DNA from: Anthoceros angustus | Lineage: Eukaryota; Streptophyta; Anthocerotopsida; Anthocerotales; Anthocerotaceae | NCBI GenBank assembly: GCA_010909165.1 | Contig: VJWM01000203.1 | Coordinates: 186,001 to 250,000, forward strand | DNA: 64,000 bases | Direction of reading: 5' to 3' | In this document: positions 47,399-58,925 of the stretch, in pieces | Layout of the letters: the number at the start of each line of letters is the position of its first letter | Numbering within the stretch: position 1 is the stretch's first letter | Notes under the pieces: generated by a model | What the model saw: the letters and a program-made list of their open reading frames with translations, nothing else | The model's database searches: none | Told to the model about the DNA's origin: nothing | Translations under genes and position numbers: made by a program

Positions 47399-48120
47399 GC
47401 TCTGCTATGCTGCTATGCTGCTGCTATGCTTCCCGGACTGCTAGAATGGAATGAGGGCCAGGCAGGTGCTGTGCTCCTCCAGGCCACACCACATCCCGCG
47501 GCCTTCAGCCCTGGCAGGCAGGCCCCACGCAGCGAAACTTCCCACATGAACGGCGAAACAGCCCAAACTTAAACATGCTAAAATAAGTAAATGGAATGGA
47601 ATTTGTCCGGGTCAGTCGAGATCAGGACACCGGAACGGAACGGGAAACGGCTCCCGTGCACGGTCCCTGTGATGAATGATGGGCTGGGTTGGGTTGGGTT
47701 GAAGGGTGTCCATGGAAACTGAATCCAGCCTAGAAACCCTTTTACTTATAATTTTCGATAACATGATCTTTCATGAATCTAAGCTCATCAGGGTCTGGCA
47801 GCCTGTGAAAGGGAACAACACGCGCACCAAAGTCAGCGTATGGGGAAGGGTTCCAAGTGCAATGATATTGCGGATATAACCCATGGTGTTTCTCCACAAG
47901 TGAATAGCAGGGTATCAGTATTGTTTTCTCTTTCCAATAGATTTCCAGTGGACATACATAAAGTTGTTGTTATTGTTGTTGCATATGAACATTCTCTGGA
48001 GGGCATATGGACGTCCTTGCCATCAATCCTCTGAAGAGGGCATATGGACGTCCTTGGCATCAATGGTTCATGACTGTACCCGAGAATGGTGATGAGTTTA
48101 TATTATAGGCTGCAAATGTT
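47399..48120. other. ROCO upstream region
   Basis: Presumed promoter of the minus-strand ROCO copy. It includes short CTATG/CTG repeats next to the start and a GGGTT run (gggttgggttgggttg) near 47690. No gene was seen. A 36-bp direct repeat around gagggcatatggacgtcctt lies at about 47999-48055. Confidence 0.45.
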
Positions 48121-48730
48121 GCACCTTTCCAGAAGGCCATGGATGTGTCGACCAGGTGAGAAAATCCTTCAGCTGCACAATGGCACACGTGGCTGAAGTG
48201 TCAAGGGACAGTGGTGTCGACCAGGTTAATGGTTTCTACACAGTGGGGTTCGGCAATCTATTGAGCAAGTTGGTGCTGCTGTTGCTCACACGGTTTTTGC
48301 AAAGCCACGCTTTCCGCTGACGCTCTCCACAACCAAATCACCCTGGATAGGAAGGATGGAACACACCTTCCTTCCTCACCTTCGAAGAAGGTGAAGCAAT
48401 ATCTCCAGTTAGTTGGACATCGGAGATGGCCGTGAGCGATTTTCCGCGTTGTCTAGTGTCATAGAGGGGCAAGGGGCCTCAGACGCCATTCCAGTGACGA
48501 CATCCTTTCCCAGCTTTGGCCGGTCGGGAAGATGGAACACATACATCCTGACAGTGTGCAGAAGATCTAGAAATCATTCAAGCAGAGGACCGAAAATCTG
48601 GACTTGCTTCTTGAAACCCAAAGCTCAAGCACCTACAGCCCTGCAACTCACACGTTCTTTCCTTCCTACTCTCCACGAGCTAACACCTGAAAAACCACTC
48701 TTTTTGTGCGCTTCACAGGTGCAGCCTGCA
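48121..48730. repeat. Duplicated non-genic segment
   Basis: 48130-48350 corresponds to pieces of 36565-36890, shortened and rearranged. The remainder to 48730 shows nothing recognisable. Confidence 0.55.
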
Positions 48731-48870
48731 ATCAGTGCTTTCCGATGACAGTGTCAAACACCGGCTGTGCATCAACCGTGCTGCTGGACTTCCCATACGT
48801 GCTAATCAAACTGCCAGCTACAAACACATCAGCTTGGAGCCGCTGTCCTACAATCTGCCAACTAGAGAGG
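48731..48870 (-). pseudogene. PPR motif fragment
   Basis: The minus strand reads LQADVFVAGSLISTYGKSSS and then DAQPVFDTVIGKH, one PPR motif with a variant repeat. It joins directly to ROCO-duplicated DNA. Part of the same peptide (RLQADVFVAGSL) trails the caspase-like copies at 37.5 and 39.4 kb. Confidence 0.6.
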
Positions 48871-48879
48871 CCAACTGGT

Positions 48880-49995
48880 GGTGTTTGACAAGGTTCATGG
48901 TTTCTACACAGTCGGGTTCGGCAATCTGTTGAGCAAGTTGGTGCTGCTGTTGCTCTCGCGGTTTTTTTTTTTTGCAAAAGCCACGCTTCCCGCTGACGCT
49001 CTCCACTACCAAATCACCCTGGATAGAAAGGATAGAAACACGCCTTCCCTTCCTCACCTTCCCCGTGCCTGCGATATTTTCTCCTTCAGCCCAACTTGCC
49101 CGACCTCGAAGCATGAATCTCGCCATGCGCGGATCAAGGTGGTGCGGAGAGCGGTCTTTCCTGTCGAAGGAGCACCGCACAGGAAAGAGCGCCCAGCCGT
49201 GGGCATCCGAGGCTCTGGCTCGTCCGAGAGCAGAGGCCAGTAAGCCTCTTGCGTAGCGTTGGGTGCCAAGGCTCGGGAGATGGTTGCGTCTTTTCCCTCT
49301 CATTCCCATGATGTCCCACGCATTCAGATGACCCGCAGTGTTTTGTTGACCGGAAGAGAATGCATCAAGTCTGCGAACATCTCATCTTTCAGGTCATCCC
49401 AGGCCGTAATGTCGAGCTCAGTCAGAGATGCATTGCACGCAGAGGATCTCAGCACCGCTTTCTTGAAAGAGGCGTGGCCAGTGATATGCGCCAAGCTCAG
49501 CTCACCCAGTGCTTTGCATTATTGAAGAGCATCTGCAACTACCTGGGCTCCCGCCACATCCGTGCCAATATCGATACCTTTCAGCACCAGACGGCGGAGG
49601 TGGGGAGCAGTGGCCAGAATGCGGGCCAACTTTAGCTCAGTTGGCCGAACGGAGGACTGTACTAGACGCTGAGTCAAACTGCCAGCTACAAACACATCAG
49701 CTTGCAGCCGCTGTCCTACAATCTGCCAACTAGAGAGGCCTCAACGAGGCTTCCACCAAAGCGAGGATAAATTTTGTGCCTTTCTCGGCATCTCTGAAAC
49801 ATACTTCTCCCATGACTGGGAGAGAAAACGACGAGACAGTCACTCACAGAAAGCAGGGGTCGAACCTTCCCAGCTCTCTTGCTGACGAGATTGCTTCTCT
49901 AAGACATCGTTTCTTCGACGTCTTAGCCCTTGACAGTTGTGGGTGCCTCGACAAGCATTAATGATAAAACAAAACCCCTTTGGCTTGTCTGCCGC
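48880..49995 (-). pseudogene. ROC, LRR and caspase-like fragments, duplicate of 36.73-37.83 kb
   Basis: A segmental copy at an offset near 12.15 kb. It contains the P-loop peptide FLCGAPSTGKTALRTT (about 49.16 kb), the LRR peptide (49.4-49.6 kb) and the p10-like part of the caspase-like piece (49.74-49.90 kb) with one-base insertions. The caspase-like piece is cut off inside the KPK segment, where it joins a copy of the ROCO C-terminal region. Confidence 0.7.
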
Positions 49996-51228
49996 AAAAC
50001 TGCCTTATACAGTTGGAATTTGTCGGCCATTTGATCCCTCAGCAACGGCTGCAAAAGATTCTTCAGAGCAATCCATGCCTCTTGCACGGGAGTGTTCTGG
50101 CTCGCAGCTGGTCCTGTCAGGTCCAGATTGAAATGGGACAGGGCTGATTCCCCAGAGGCCGCAGCCACAGAAACCGGTGCATCCAAGCTGGTGGCAGGGT
50201 CGGGAACCAAACCCCCAATGCCGGCAGTCGCATGTAGTCCAGCCTTGGCCAGGAAGAGCAATAGCTTTGCACCGTTGAGTTCTAAGGGCCTGATCCACCT
50301 CCACTTCGCATCCTCCAATGTCAAGTCAAATCCAGTTTGGCCCTGCACGATGTGATTCCCACAGATGTTTTCGCACATGAAGTGCAGCTTAGCCGCTTTG
50401 CCCACGAGCACCCCTGCAATCAATCTCTGTGCAAAACCCACGTCTGCAGTGGTGATGTAGGGACGTCTGGGTATCTGACTGCTTTCTAATTATGCAGAAA
50501 AATTCATAAGCTCATCCATCTTAGAAAGCAAGAATTGTTGAGTAGCTTCTTGCCCAGCCTTGATAGCGCTAATCTCATGTTGGATAAGTTGCAAAGTCTC
50601 GCCAATTCTATCCACTTTAACTCCCACTGCTTTGACCTCTTGCTTCAAATCTCTGATCCCTTGATTGATGGTTTGCAACAGTTGCTCCCCCATCTCCGAG
50701 TGAGTTGTTCCAGGGAGGGATATAATACCCACATCGGATGCTGACAAACCGAGACGTTTGAACTGGTGCGTCTTGTTGTGCGAGCACCCCTTTCTCTGTA
50801 GGCAGGACTTCCTCTACAGCTGCATCTATGTTGGATATGGTTTGAAGGAGACCTGTTCGTCGCCTTTGCAAGACATCCAAGAGTTCACCAGCACTTAAGA
50901 GCTCTTTAGCTCGCTCAAAGGCATTCTTCAGAAAGGCTTCAGGACATTCTGGCCACCACCATTTGAAGTCGGCCAGATCCCATGAGGAGAAAATCTCCCT
51001 GTACAGTCTTGTTGGTCTGGAAGAACACGCTCGAGCAAATCCTGCTTTAGCACTGACTGGTTATGCCGGTGGATACAGAGTGTGAGGTTTTCGACACACT
51101 CGGTCCTGATAATTCCTTCCACAAACTCGACTTCCGGACTGCCGTCAGGGGAAGCACAAAAAGATTTCAACTTTGCAATCACATGTTCCTTGAGAAACTC
51201 CTCTAGGATGCCAGCGCCAACAAAGGGG
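49996..51228 (-). pseudogene. ROCO C-terminal region, duplicate of 43.23-44.43 kb
   Basis: Minus-strand frames match the C-terminal third of the ROCO copy: MDVLQRRRTGLLQTISNIDA (50880), KVDRIGETLQLIQHE, AAKLHFMCENICGNHIV and FDLTLEDAKWRWIRP. The upstream ROC and COR parts are not attached. Several frame changes are present. Confidence 0.7.
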
Positions 51229-51469
51229 GGAAAGCCTTCTGGTCGTCCAAGTGTCGTATATTATAAACCCTAAACTTGTGACAGGGAGGGATCCTGCTCT
51301 GGGAAAGCCCCATCTAGACGATGGCTGTCTAGCGAATTCTATTAGTTTCAAACAGCGTTTCCTGGTCACGAACAAGGCAAGGACAGAACTGTTCAACGAG
51401 GTCGTCTTGGTAAATAGCTTGTACAAGCCAGTTTTGGTGGATGCCCAGTTGGATGTGCATTTGGGTTGT

Positions 51470-53700
51470 AGTGGCATGCGGCCATCCATCTCGAGTTTGC
51501 AGGCCGAGGAGAGGCCTGCAGGATATGGATGGGGAGTGACTCCGAAAACCGTGAGCCAACTATGTCAGCAGGGACATATCAGTGAGGCTGTCGAGGCTCT
51601 GGCAGTTCTGGCGCACTCAAACCCAGTCATTCGTATCCCACACGCGCAAAGAGTGTTTGATGGGCTTCCTGAAAGAGACGTGGTGTTGTGGAATGCCATG
51701 GTGGCAGGATATTCTCAGCACGGCATGAGTCAGGAAGCCCTTCAGCTCTACGCTGATATGCAACAAGAAGGCATCACTGCAGCTGATCCTGTGACATATG
51801 TGTGCCTCCTTCAGGCATGTGCAAGTGAGGGTATTTCGGCATTGGAGAAGGGAAGCAGCTTCATGCACGGATTGAAGAGCGAGGGCTGCAGGCTGATGTG
51901 GTTTTAGCAAACAGTTTGGTAAACATGTATGCTAAATGTGGCAGCCTGGAGGATGCTCAGGGCGTGTTTGACAGCCTTCGTCAAAAGAACGTGGTCACGT
52001 GGACCAGTCTCATAGCCGGTTATTCCCATCAGGCATGGGTCAGGAAGCCCTTTGTCTTTATAGTGCTATGCAAGAAGAAGGCATTGCTGCACCTAATTCA
52101 GTGACATTTGTTTGCCTCCTGCAGGCGTGTGCAAGTGTGGGCACCCCAGCTTTGGAGAAGGGAAGCAGCTTCATGCACAAATTGTGGAACAAGGGCTGGG
52201 GCCGATGTGGCTGTGGCCAACAGTTTGGTAAACATGTATGCAAGTGTGGCAGCCTAGAGGATGCTCAGGGCGCATTTGACAGACTTCAGGAAAAAATGTG
52301 GTGACGTGGACTGCTCTGATAGCTGGATACTCCCAGAAGGGCATGGGTCAGGAAGCCCTTTCTCTGTACGGTGAAATGCAACATGAGGGCATTGCAGCAC
52401 CTGATTCTGTTACATTTCTGTGCCTCCTCCAAGCATGTGCAAGTGTTGGTATCTCTGCCTTGGACAAGGGAAGCAGCTCCATGCACAGATTGGTGACGAG
52501 GGACTTTAACCGATGACTTTGTCGCCAGCAGTTTGGTAAACATGTATGCGAAATGTGGCAGTCTAGAGGATGCTCAGAACGTATTTGACACGCTTAGTCA
52601 AAGGAATGTGGTGACTTGGAATGCCATCATAGCAGGATATTCCCAGCAGGGCAGGGGCAGGAAGCCCTTCGCCTCTACAGTGCGATGCAACAAGAAGGCT
52701 TAATTGCACCTGATTCTGTGACGTTTGTGTGTCTCCTGCAGGCATGTGCAAGTATGGGCACTTCAGCTTTGGAGAATGGGAAACAGCTTCATGCACAGAT
52801 TCGAGAAGGAGGACTTCAAGCCGATGTGTTTCTAGCCAACAGTTTGGTAAATATGTATGCAAGTGTGGGAGCTTGGAAGACGCTCAGAGAGTGTTTGATG
52901 GGCTTTTCCAAAAGATGTGGTGACATGGAATGCCATGATAGCTGGTTATTCGCAGCAGGCATGGGTCTCGAGGCCATTCATCTTTACAGTGCCATGCAAG
53001 AAGAAGGCACTGCTGCACCCTCTGGTATGACATTCGTGGCGCTCTTGCAGGCATGTGCAGATTTGGCAGCTTTACAGCTGGGAAGGCAGCTGCATGTAGA
53101 AATTGAGGAGCAAGGGCTTGAAGTTGATGTGTTCGTAGCCATCAGTCTGATTAACATGTATGCAAAGTCTGGGAGCATGGTTGATGCACAGCAAGTGTTT
53201 GATGCATTGCCCGCAAGAGATGTAGTTGCCTGGAACGCACTGATTGCCGGGTATACTCGTCAAGGGACAGTGAAGTGGTTTTGGCTTGGTTCACAGAATG
53301 GGAGAGGATGGTGTACAGCCAGATGGCATCACATTTGTGAGTGTACTAACAGCATGCAGTCATGCAGGTCTCGTGAGCAAGGGCAAGACTACTTTGAGGA
53401 TATGAGAGGACACTATGGCATCACTCCAATGGCAGAGCACTACTCATGTATGGTTGATCTCCTGGGCCGTGCTGGCCAACTTGATGAGGCCCTCATGGTG
53501 GCAAAGACAATGCCGATACCACCTGATACCACAGTTTGGCACATGCTCTTGGGTGCCTGTCAAAAGTGGAGGAATGTTGAGGTGGGATGCCATGCTTTCA
53601 ATGAAGCAGTGAAGCTTGACCAAAAGATCCATCAGCGTATGTGTTGATGTCGAACATATACGTCAGTGCCCAGATGTGGAAGGAGGCAGAGGAGATGCAA
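51470..53700 (+). pseudogene. PPR gene with repeated frameshifts
   Basis: A long PLS-class PPR sequence split across frames. The 5' frame (51476-51870) includes SQLCQQGHISEAVEALAVL and RVFDGLPERDVVLWNAMVAG. Further motifs lie in 51898-52040, 51999-52160, 52298-52480, 52616-52900 and 52950-53270, and E-type sequence follows (SCMVDLLGRAGQLDEALMVA). Four consecutive repeats are very alike, and three of them share the same one-base loss before the AGCAGCTTCATGCA-type block. Downstream the frame gives HSFVVGDKSIPRVK, the start of the region before a DYW domain, but no intact DYW domain. It is a non-functional or error-ridden copy. Confidence 0.75.
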
Positions 53701-53939
53701 CAGATTCGAAAAGAGTCGGGGCATGGAAGCAGCCAGGGAGAGCTGGTGGACAGACATGGACGGACTGGTGCATAGTTTTGTGGTTGGGGATAAAAGCATC
53801 CCAAGAGTGAAGGTATGCATGCAGGGTGCAACAGCAAGCTTGCAACATGAAGAGCGAAGGTATGTGCCACATCTAGACTTGTGCTCGGGGACGGACATAC
53901 CTGATGATGACAAGGAAACCCAGTTGGAGTGCACAAGGA

Positions 53940-54060
53940 GTGCTCTTCTTTAGCTGACTTCCATGATGTAGAGTCCAATGAGGTCCTCTGGCTAAACAAT
54001 TTTGACAGGCCAGTTGCAGTGGAATGCGCAACTGTCTGGTCTGGATATGTAAATGGGGCA
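53940..54060 (+). pseudogene. PDF-like motif remnant
   Basis: The frame reads ADFHDVESNEVLWLNNFDRP. It aligns without gaps with the second half of the PDF motif at 29.9 kb (PDFRHKVTKEPLWLNN). It lies about 130 bp before an N-terminal PPR fragment, as in the 29.6-30.3 kb gene. The first half of the motif (WWDNR) is absent. Further copies lie near 55.72, 56.76 and 58.72 kb. Confidence 0.45.
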
Positions 54061-54189
54061 TGAAACCCCTATATCCGACTAGAGCGTCCTGGATTATGAT
54101 CATTAGCCTTCAGATCCCTGCAGGACAGCAAAGGGCAATAACTACTTAAAGCACCTATGACTGTGGCAGCTCACTGAGGCTACTAATGC

Positions 54190-54600
54190 TTTGGGAGTTC
54201 TGTTTCTGGGTCGCCAGTACTGGTTCATGCCTTGAATGTGAAAATGGGCTACTATTCGGCTACGTTCTTGTGCAATCACATGTTACGACTTTATACCAAG
54301 TTGCAAGAAGCCATGGAGGTGTTTGTTATGGTCAAGAGACCGAATGCCTTCATGTGGTCGTCCGTAATTTCTGCCCCATGTGCAACAGGGACAAGCTAAG
54401 GAGACTATACAACTGTATCACCAGATGCGGAGGTCAAGCGTGAAGCGAGATGGCCATGTGTTTGTGGCAGCCCTACAGGCATGTGCAAGTGTTGGTTTCC
54501 CAGCGTCGGAGAGGGAAGGAAGCAACTTCATGGACAGATTGGTGAGCAGGCGATTCACACTGATGTGGTTGTTGGTTGCAGTCTAGTTAGCAAGTTGCAG
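54190..54600 (+). pseudogene. N-terminal PPR fragment
   Basis: The frame starting near 54237 reads MGYYSATFLCNHMLRLYTKL, then EAMEVFVMVKRPNAFMWSSV. After a shift it continues with QQGQAKETIQLYHQMRRSS and FVAALQACASVG. It ends where phosphatase-related DNA begins on the other strand. Copies at 56.98, 58.09 and 58.93 kb. Confidence 0.7.
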
Positions 54601-54684
54601 GAGAGCCAAGCATACGCAAGCAGCCTGGCCAGAGCTGGTGGACAGACATGGAGTGACTGGTGCACTGGTTTGTTGTTGGGGATC

Positions 54685-55096
54685 CTAAAAGGCTTCACGA
54701 GAGTGACTTTCCCAGTCGGCGACACCTGTGGAAGCGTAGTCTGGAAGATGTTCGAATGGAGCCTTCAAAGGATCGTTCTTAGCCAAGTCGTAAGTCGCTC
54801 CTCTGATGGCATCCTTCTTGGGACCACATGGCCGCTTTGAGGTGACCATGTTGTATGCGGCTTCCAACTGCACGTACAGAGGAGAAAGTTAAGGGAGAGT
54901 GTGAGGATGTGAGAACGGATGCAAGTAAGGAAGGGCTGATCTTGAAGGATGTGAGCTCATGGGTTTACGTACATCTATGTTGTGGAACCAGAAGAGGTAG
55001 GCTATGACAACAGCGGGTGCCCTGCCAAGGCCTGCTGTGCAATGCACGTAAACGGTTCGGCCTTCGAGTTGAGATAGCGCCCGTTCCAGGGCAGAC
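54685..55096 (-). pseudogene. LSF2-like phosphatase fragment (last exon and part of the active-site exon)
   Basis: Minus strand: the active-site exon is cut at 55096 and runs to 54973. An intron follows, then the last exon 54867-54685 (LEAAYNMVTSKRPCGPKKDA, AIRGATYDLAKNDP), ending DWESHSREAF. The reading is clean within these exons, but everything 5' is missing. Near-identical to 59.43-59.84 kb. Confidence 0.75.
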
Positions 55097-55433
55097 TGTA
55101 GCTAGGGCATAGACGGACATGGTATATTCAGAATGTGCGATATTTCACTTTCCACGTTCGGCTTCAGCTCGCTTTTGCTTTCGATCTGCAGCGGTCTGAT
55201 GAAGTGAAATAGGCCCAAGCAGCAGCATGCAGGGTGCAACAGCAAGCTTGCAACATGAAGAGCGAAGGTATGCATGCAGGATTGGCAAGCACACGACCAA
55301 CACCATAATCGGCTACGTTCTTGTGCAATCACATGTTACGACTTTATACCAAGTTGCAAGAAGCCATGGAGGTGTTTGTTATGGTCAAGAGACCGAATGC
55401 CTTCATGTGGTCGTCCGTAATTTCTGCCCCATG

Positions 55434-55613
55434 TGCAACAGCAAGCTTGCAACATGAAGAGCGAAGGTATGCATGCAGGGTGCAACAGCAAGCTTGCAAC
55501 ATGAAGAGCGAAGGTATGCATGCAGGGTGCAACAGCAAGCTTGCAACATGAAGAGCGAAGGTATGCATGCAGGGTGCAACAGCAAGCTTGCAACATGAAG
55601 AGCGAAGGTATGT
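55434..55613. repeat. 47-bp minisatellite, four copies
   Basis: The unit tgcaacagcaagcttgcaac plus 27 more bases repeats at 55434, 55481, 55528 and 55575. A lone copy lies at about 55231. Single copies of the same sequence lie in the PPR C-terminal region at 53.83, 56.61 and 58.57 kb, so the array grew from that segment. 47 is not a multiple of three, so the frame changes at every copy. Confidence 0.95.
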
Positions 55614-55769
55614 GCCACATCTAGACTTGTGCTCGGGGACGGACATACCTGATGATGACAAGGAAACCCAGTTGGGTGCACAAGGAGTGCTCTTCTTTGG
55701 CTGACTTCCATGATGTAGAGTCCAATGAGGTCCTCTGGCTAAACAATTTTGACAGGCCAGTTGCAGTCT

Positions 55770-57480
55770 AGTTAGCAAGTTGCAAGAAGAAGGCACTGCT
55801 GCACCCTCTGGTATGACATTCGTGGCGCTCTTGCAGGCATGTGCAGATTTGGCAGCTTTACAGCTGGGAAGGCAGCTGCATGTAGAAATTGAGGAGCAAG
55901 GGCTTGAAGTTGATGTGTTGTAGCCATCAGTCTGATTAACATGTATGCAAAGTCTGGGAGCATGGTTGATGCACAGCAAGTGTTTGATGCATTGCCCAAG
56001 AGATGTAGTTGCCTGGAACGCACTGATTGCCGGGTATACTCGTCAAGGGACAGTGAAGTGGTTTTTGGCTTGGTTCACAGAATGGGAGAGGATGGTGTAC
56101 AGCCAGATGGCATCACATTTGTGAGTGTACTAACAGCATGCAGTCATGCAGGTCTCGTGAGCAAAGGGCAAGACTACTTTGAGGATATGAGAGGACACTA
56201 TGGCATCACTCCAATGGCAGAGCACTACTCATGTATGGTTGATCTCCTGGGCCGTGCTGGCCAACTTGATGAGGCCCTCATGGTGGCAAAGACAATGCCG
56301 ATACCACCTGATACCACAGTTTGGCACATGCTCTTGGGTGCCTGTCAAAAGTGGAGGAATGTTGAGGTGGGATGCCATGCTTTCAATGAAGCAGTGAAGC
56401 TTGACCAAAAGATCCATCAGCGTATGTGTTGATGTCGAACATATACGTCAGTGCCCAGATGTGGAAGGAGGCAGAGGAGATGCAACAGATTCGAAAAGAG
56501 TCGGGGCATGGAAGCAGCCAGGGGAGCTGGTGGACAGACATGGACGGACTGGTGCATAGTTTTGTGGTTGGGGATAAAAGCATCCCAAGAGTGAAGGTAT
56601 GCATGCAGGGGTGCAACAGCAAGCTTGCAACATGAAGAGCGAAGGGTATGTGCCACATCTAGACTTGTGCTCGGGGGACGGACATACCTGATGATGACAA
56701 GGAAACCCAGTTGGAGTGCACAAGGAGTGCTCTTCTTTAGCTGACTTCCATGATGTAGAGTCCAATGAGGTCCTCTGGCTAAACAATTTTCACAGGCCAG
56801 TTGCAGTCGAATGCGCAACTGTCTGGTCTGGATATGTAAATGGGGCATGAAACCCCTATATCCGACTAGAGCGTCCTGGATTATGATCATTAGCCTTCAG
56901 ATCCCTGCAGGACAGCAAAAGGGCAATAACTACTTAAAGCACCTATGACTGTGGCAGCTCACTGAGGCTACTAATGCTTTGGGAGTTCTGTTTCTGGGTC
57001 GCCAGTACTGGTTCATGCCTTGAATGTGAAAATGGGCTACTATTCGGCTACGTTCTTGTGCAATCACATGTTACGACTTTATACCAAGTTGCAAGAAGCC
57101 ATGGAGGTGTTTGTTATGGTCAAGAGACCGAATGCCTTCATGTGGTCGTCCGTAATTTCTGCCCCATGTGCAAGTGTTTGATGGGCTTTTCCAAAAGATC
57201 CATCAGCGTATGTGTTGATGTCGAACATATACGTCAGTGCCCAGATGTGGAAGGAGGCAGAGGAGATGCAACACGAAAGCAGTGAAGCTTGACCAAAAGA
57301 TCCATCAGCGTATGTGTTGATGTCGAACATATACGTCAGTGCCCAGATGTGGAAGGAGGCAGAGGAGAAAGTTAAGGGAGAGGATGGTGTACAGCCAGAT
57401 GGCATCACATTTGTGAGTGTACTAACAGCATGCAGTCATGCAGGTCTCGTGAGCAAGGGCAAGACTACTTTGAGGATATG
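55770..57480 (+). pseudogene. Scrambled PPR C-terminal fragments
   Basis: Repeats material from 52.99-54.39 kb with internal changes. There are LVDMYAK-type motifs (MYAKSGSMVDAQQVFDAL at 55.94 kb), the E region (SCMVDLLGRAGQLDEALMVA), the region before the DYW domain, a PDF-like remnant and the N-terminal PPR piece. From 57.18 kb two short blocks encoding the E-region tail are repeated out of order. Confidence 0.7.
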
Positions 57481-57519
57481 AGAGGACACTATGGCATCAC
57501 TCCAAAAACATGGAGTGAC

Positions 57520-57685
57520 TGGTGCATAGTTTTGTGGTTGGGGATCCTAAAGGCTTCACGAGAGTGACTTTCCCAGTCGGCGACACCTGTGGAAGCGTAG
57601 TCTGGAAGATGTTCGAATGGAGCCTTCAAAGGATCGTTCTTAGCCAAGTCGTAAGTCGCTCCTCTGATGGCATCACTCCAATGGC
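57520..57685 (-). pseudogene. LSF2-like last-exon fragment
   Basis: The minus strand reads DAIRGATYDLAKNDPLKAPF and then DWESHSREAF. The 5' edge switches into PPR sequence at a shared run atggcatc. A further 24-base scrap of the phosphatase gene, around the splice donor, lies at 57712-57735. Confidence 0.75.
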
Positions 57686-57729
57686 AGAGCACTACTCGCA
57701 CTCCAAAAACATGGGTTTACGTACATCTA

Positions 57730-58925
57730 TGTTGGATATGAGAGGACACTATGGCATCACTCCAATGGCAGAGCACTACTCATGTATGGTTGATGCACAG
57801 CAAGTGTTTGATGGGCTTTTCCAAAAGATGTGGTGACATGGAATGCCATGATAGCTGGTTATTCGCAGCAGGGCATGGGTCTCGAGGCCATTCATCTTTA
57901 CAGTGCCATGCAAGAAGAAGGCACTGCTGCACCCTCTGGTATGACATTCGTGGCGCTCTTGCAGGCATGTGCAACAGGGACAAGCTAAGGAGACTATACA
58001 ACTGTATCACCAGATGCGGAGGTCAAGCGTGAAGCGAGATGGCCATGTGTTTGTGGCAGCTCACTGAGGCTACTAATGCTTTGGGAGTTCTGTTTCTGGG
58101 TCGCCAGTACTGGTTCATGCCTTGAATGTGAAAATGGGCTACTATTCGGCTACGTTCTTGTGCAATCACATGTTACGACTTTATACCAAGTTGCAAGAAG
58201 CCATGTACATGGTAGTGGCCAACTTGATGAGGCCCTCATGGTGGCAAAGACAATGCCGATACCACCTGATACCACAGTTTGGCACATGCTCTTGGGTGCC
58301 TGTCAAAAGTGGAGGAATGTTGAGGTGGGATGCCATGCTTTCAATGAAGCAGTGAAGCTTGACCAAAAGATCCATCAGCGTATGTGTTGATGTCGAACAT
58401 ATACGTCAGTGCCCAGATGTGGAAGGAGGCAGAGGAGATGCAACAGATTCGAAAAGAGTCGGGGCATGGAAGCAGCCAGGGAGAGCTGGTGGACAGACAT
58501 GGACGGACTGGTGCATAGTTTTGTGGTTGGGGATAAAAGCATCCCAAGAGTGAAGGTATGCATGCAGGGTGCAACAGCAAGCTTGCAACATGAAGAGCGA
58601 AGGTATGTGCCACATCTAGACTTGTGCTCGGGGACGGACATACCTGATGATGACAAGGAAACCCAGTTGGGTGCACACAAGGAGTGCTCTTCTTTGGCTG
58701 ACTTCCATGATGTAGAGTCCAATGAGGTCCTCTGGCTAAACAATTTTGACAGGCCAGTTGCAGTGGAATGCGCAACTGTCTGGTCTGGATATGTAAATGG
58801 GGCATGAAACCCCTATATCCGACTAGAGCGTCCTGGATTATGATCATTAGCCTTCAGATCCCTGCAGGACAGCAAGGGCAATAACGACTTAAAGCACCTA
58901 TGACTGTGGCAGCTCACTGAGGCTA
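57730..58925 (+). pseudogene. Scrambled PPR fragments
   Basis: Pieces of the same PPR gene in altered order: part of an E region, one PPR motif (about 57.79-57.97 kb), the N-terminal piece (58.09-58.20 kb), then the E region and C-terminus (58.21-58.60 kb), and a PDF-like remnant (58.70-58.77 kb). Each piece keeps high identity to its counterpart at 52.8-54.6 kb. Confidence 0.7.

Noticed and set aside
47680-47705. GGGTT run resembling telomeric repeat
   Set aside because: Only about three imperfect units in unique surroundings; too short to call an interstitial telomere.
55434-55613. Regular repeats that might suggest a CRISPR array
   Set aside because: The units are contiguous, without spacers, and the sequence is plant PPR-derived; it is a minisatellite.
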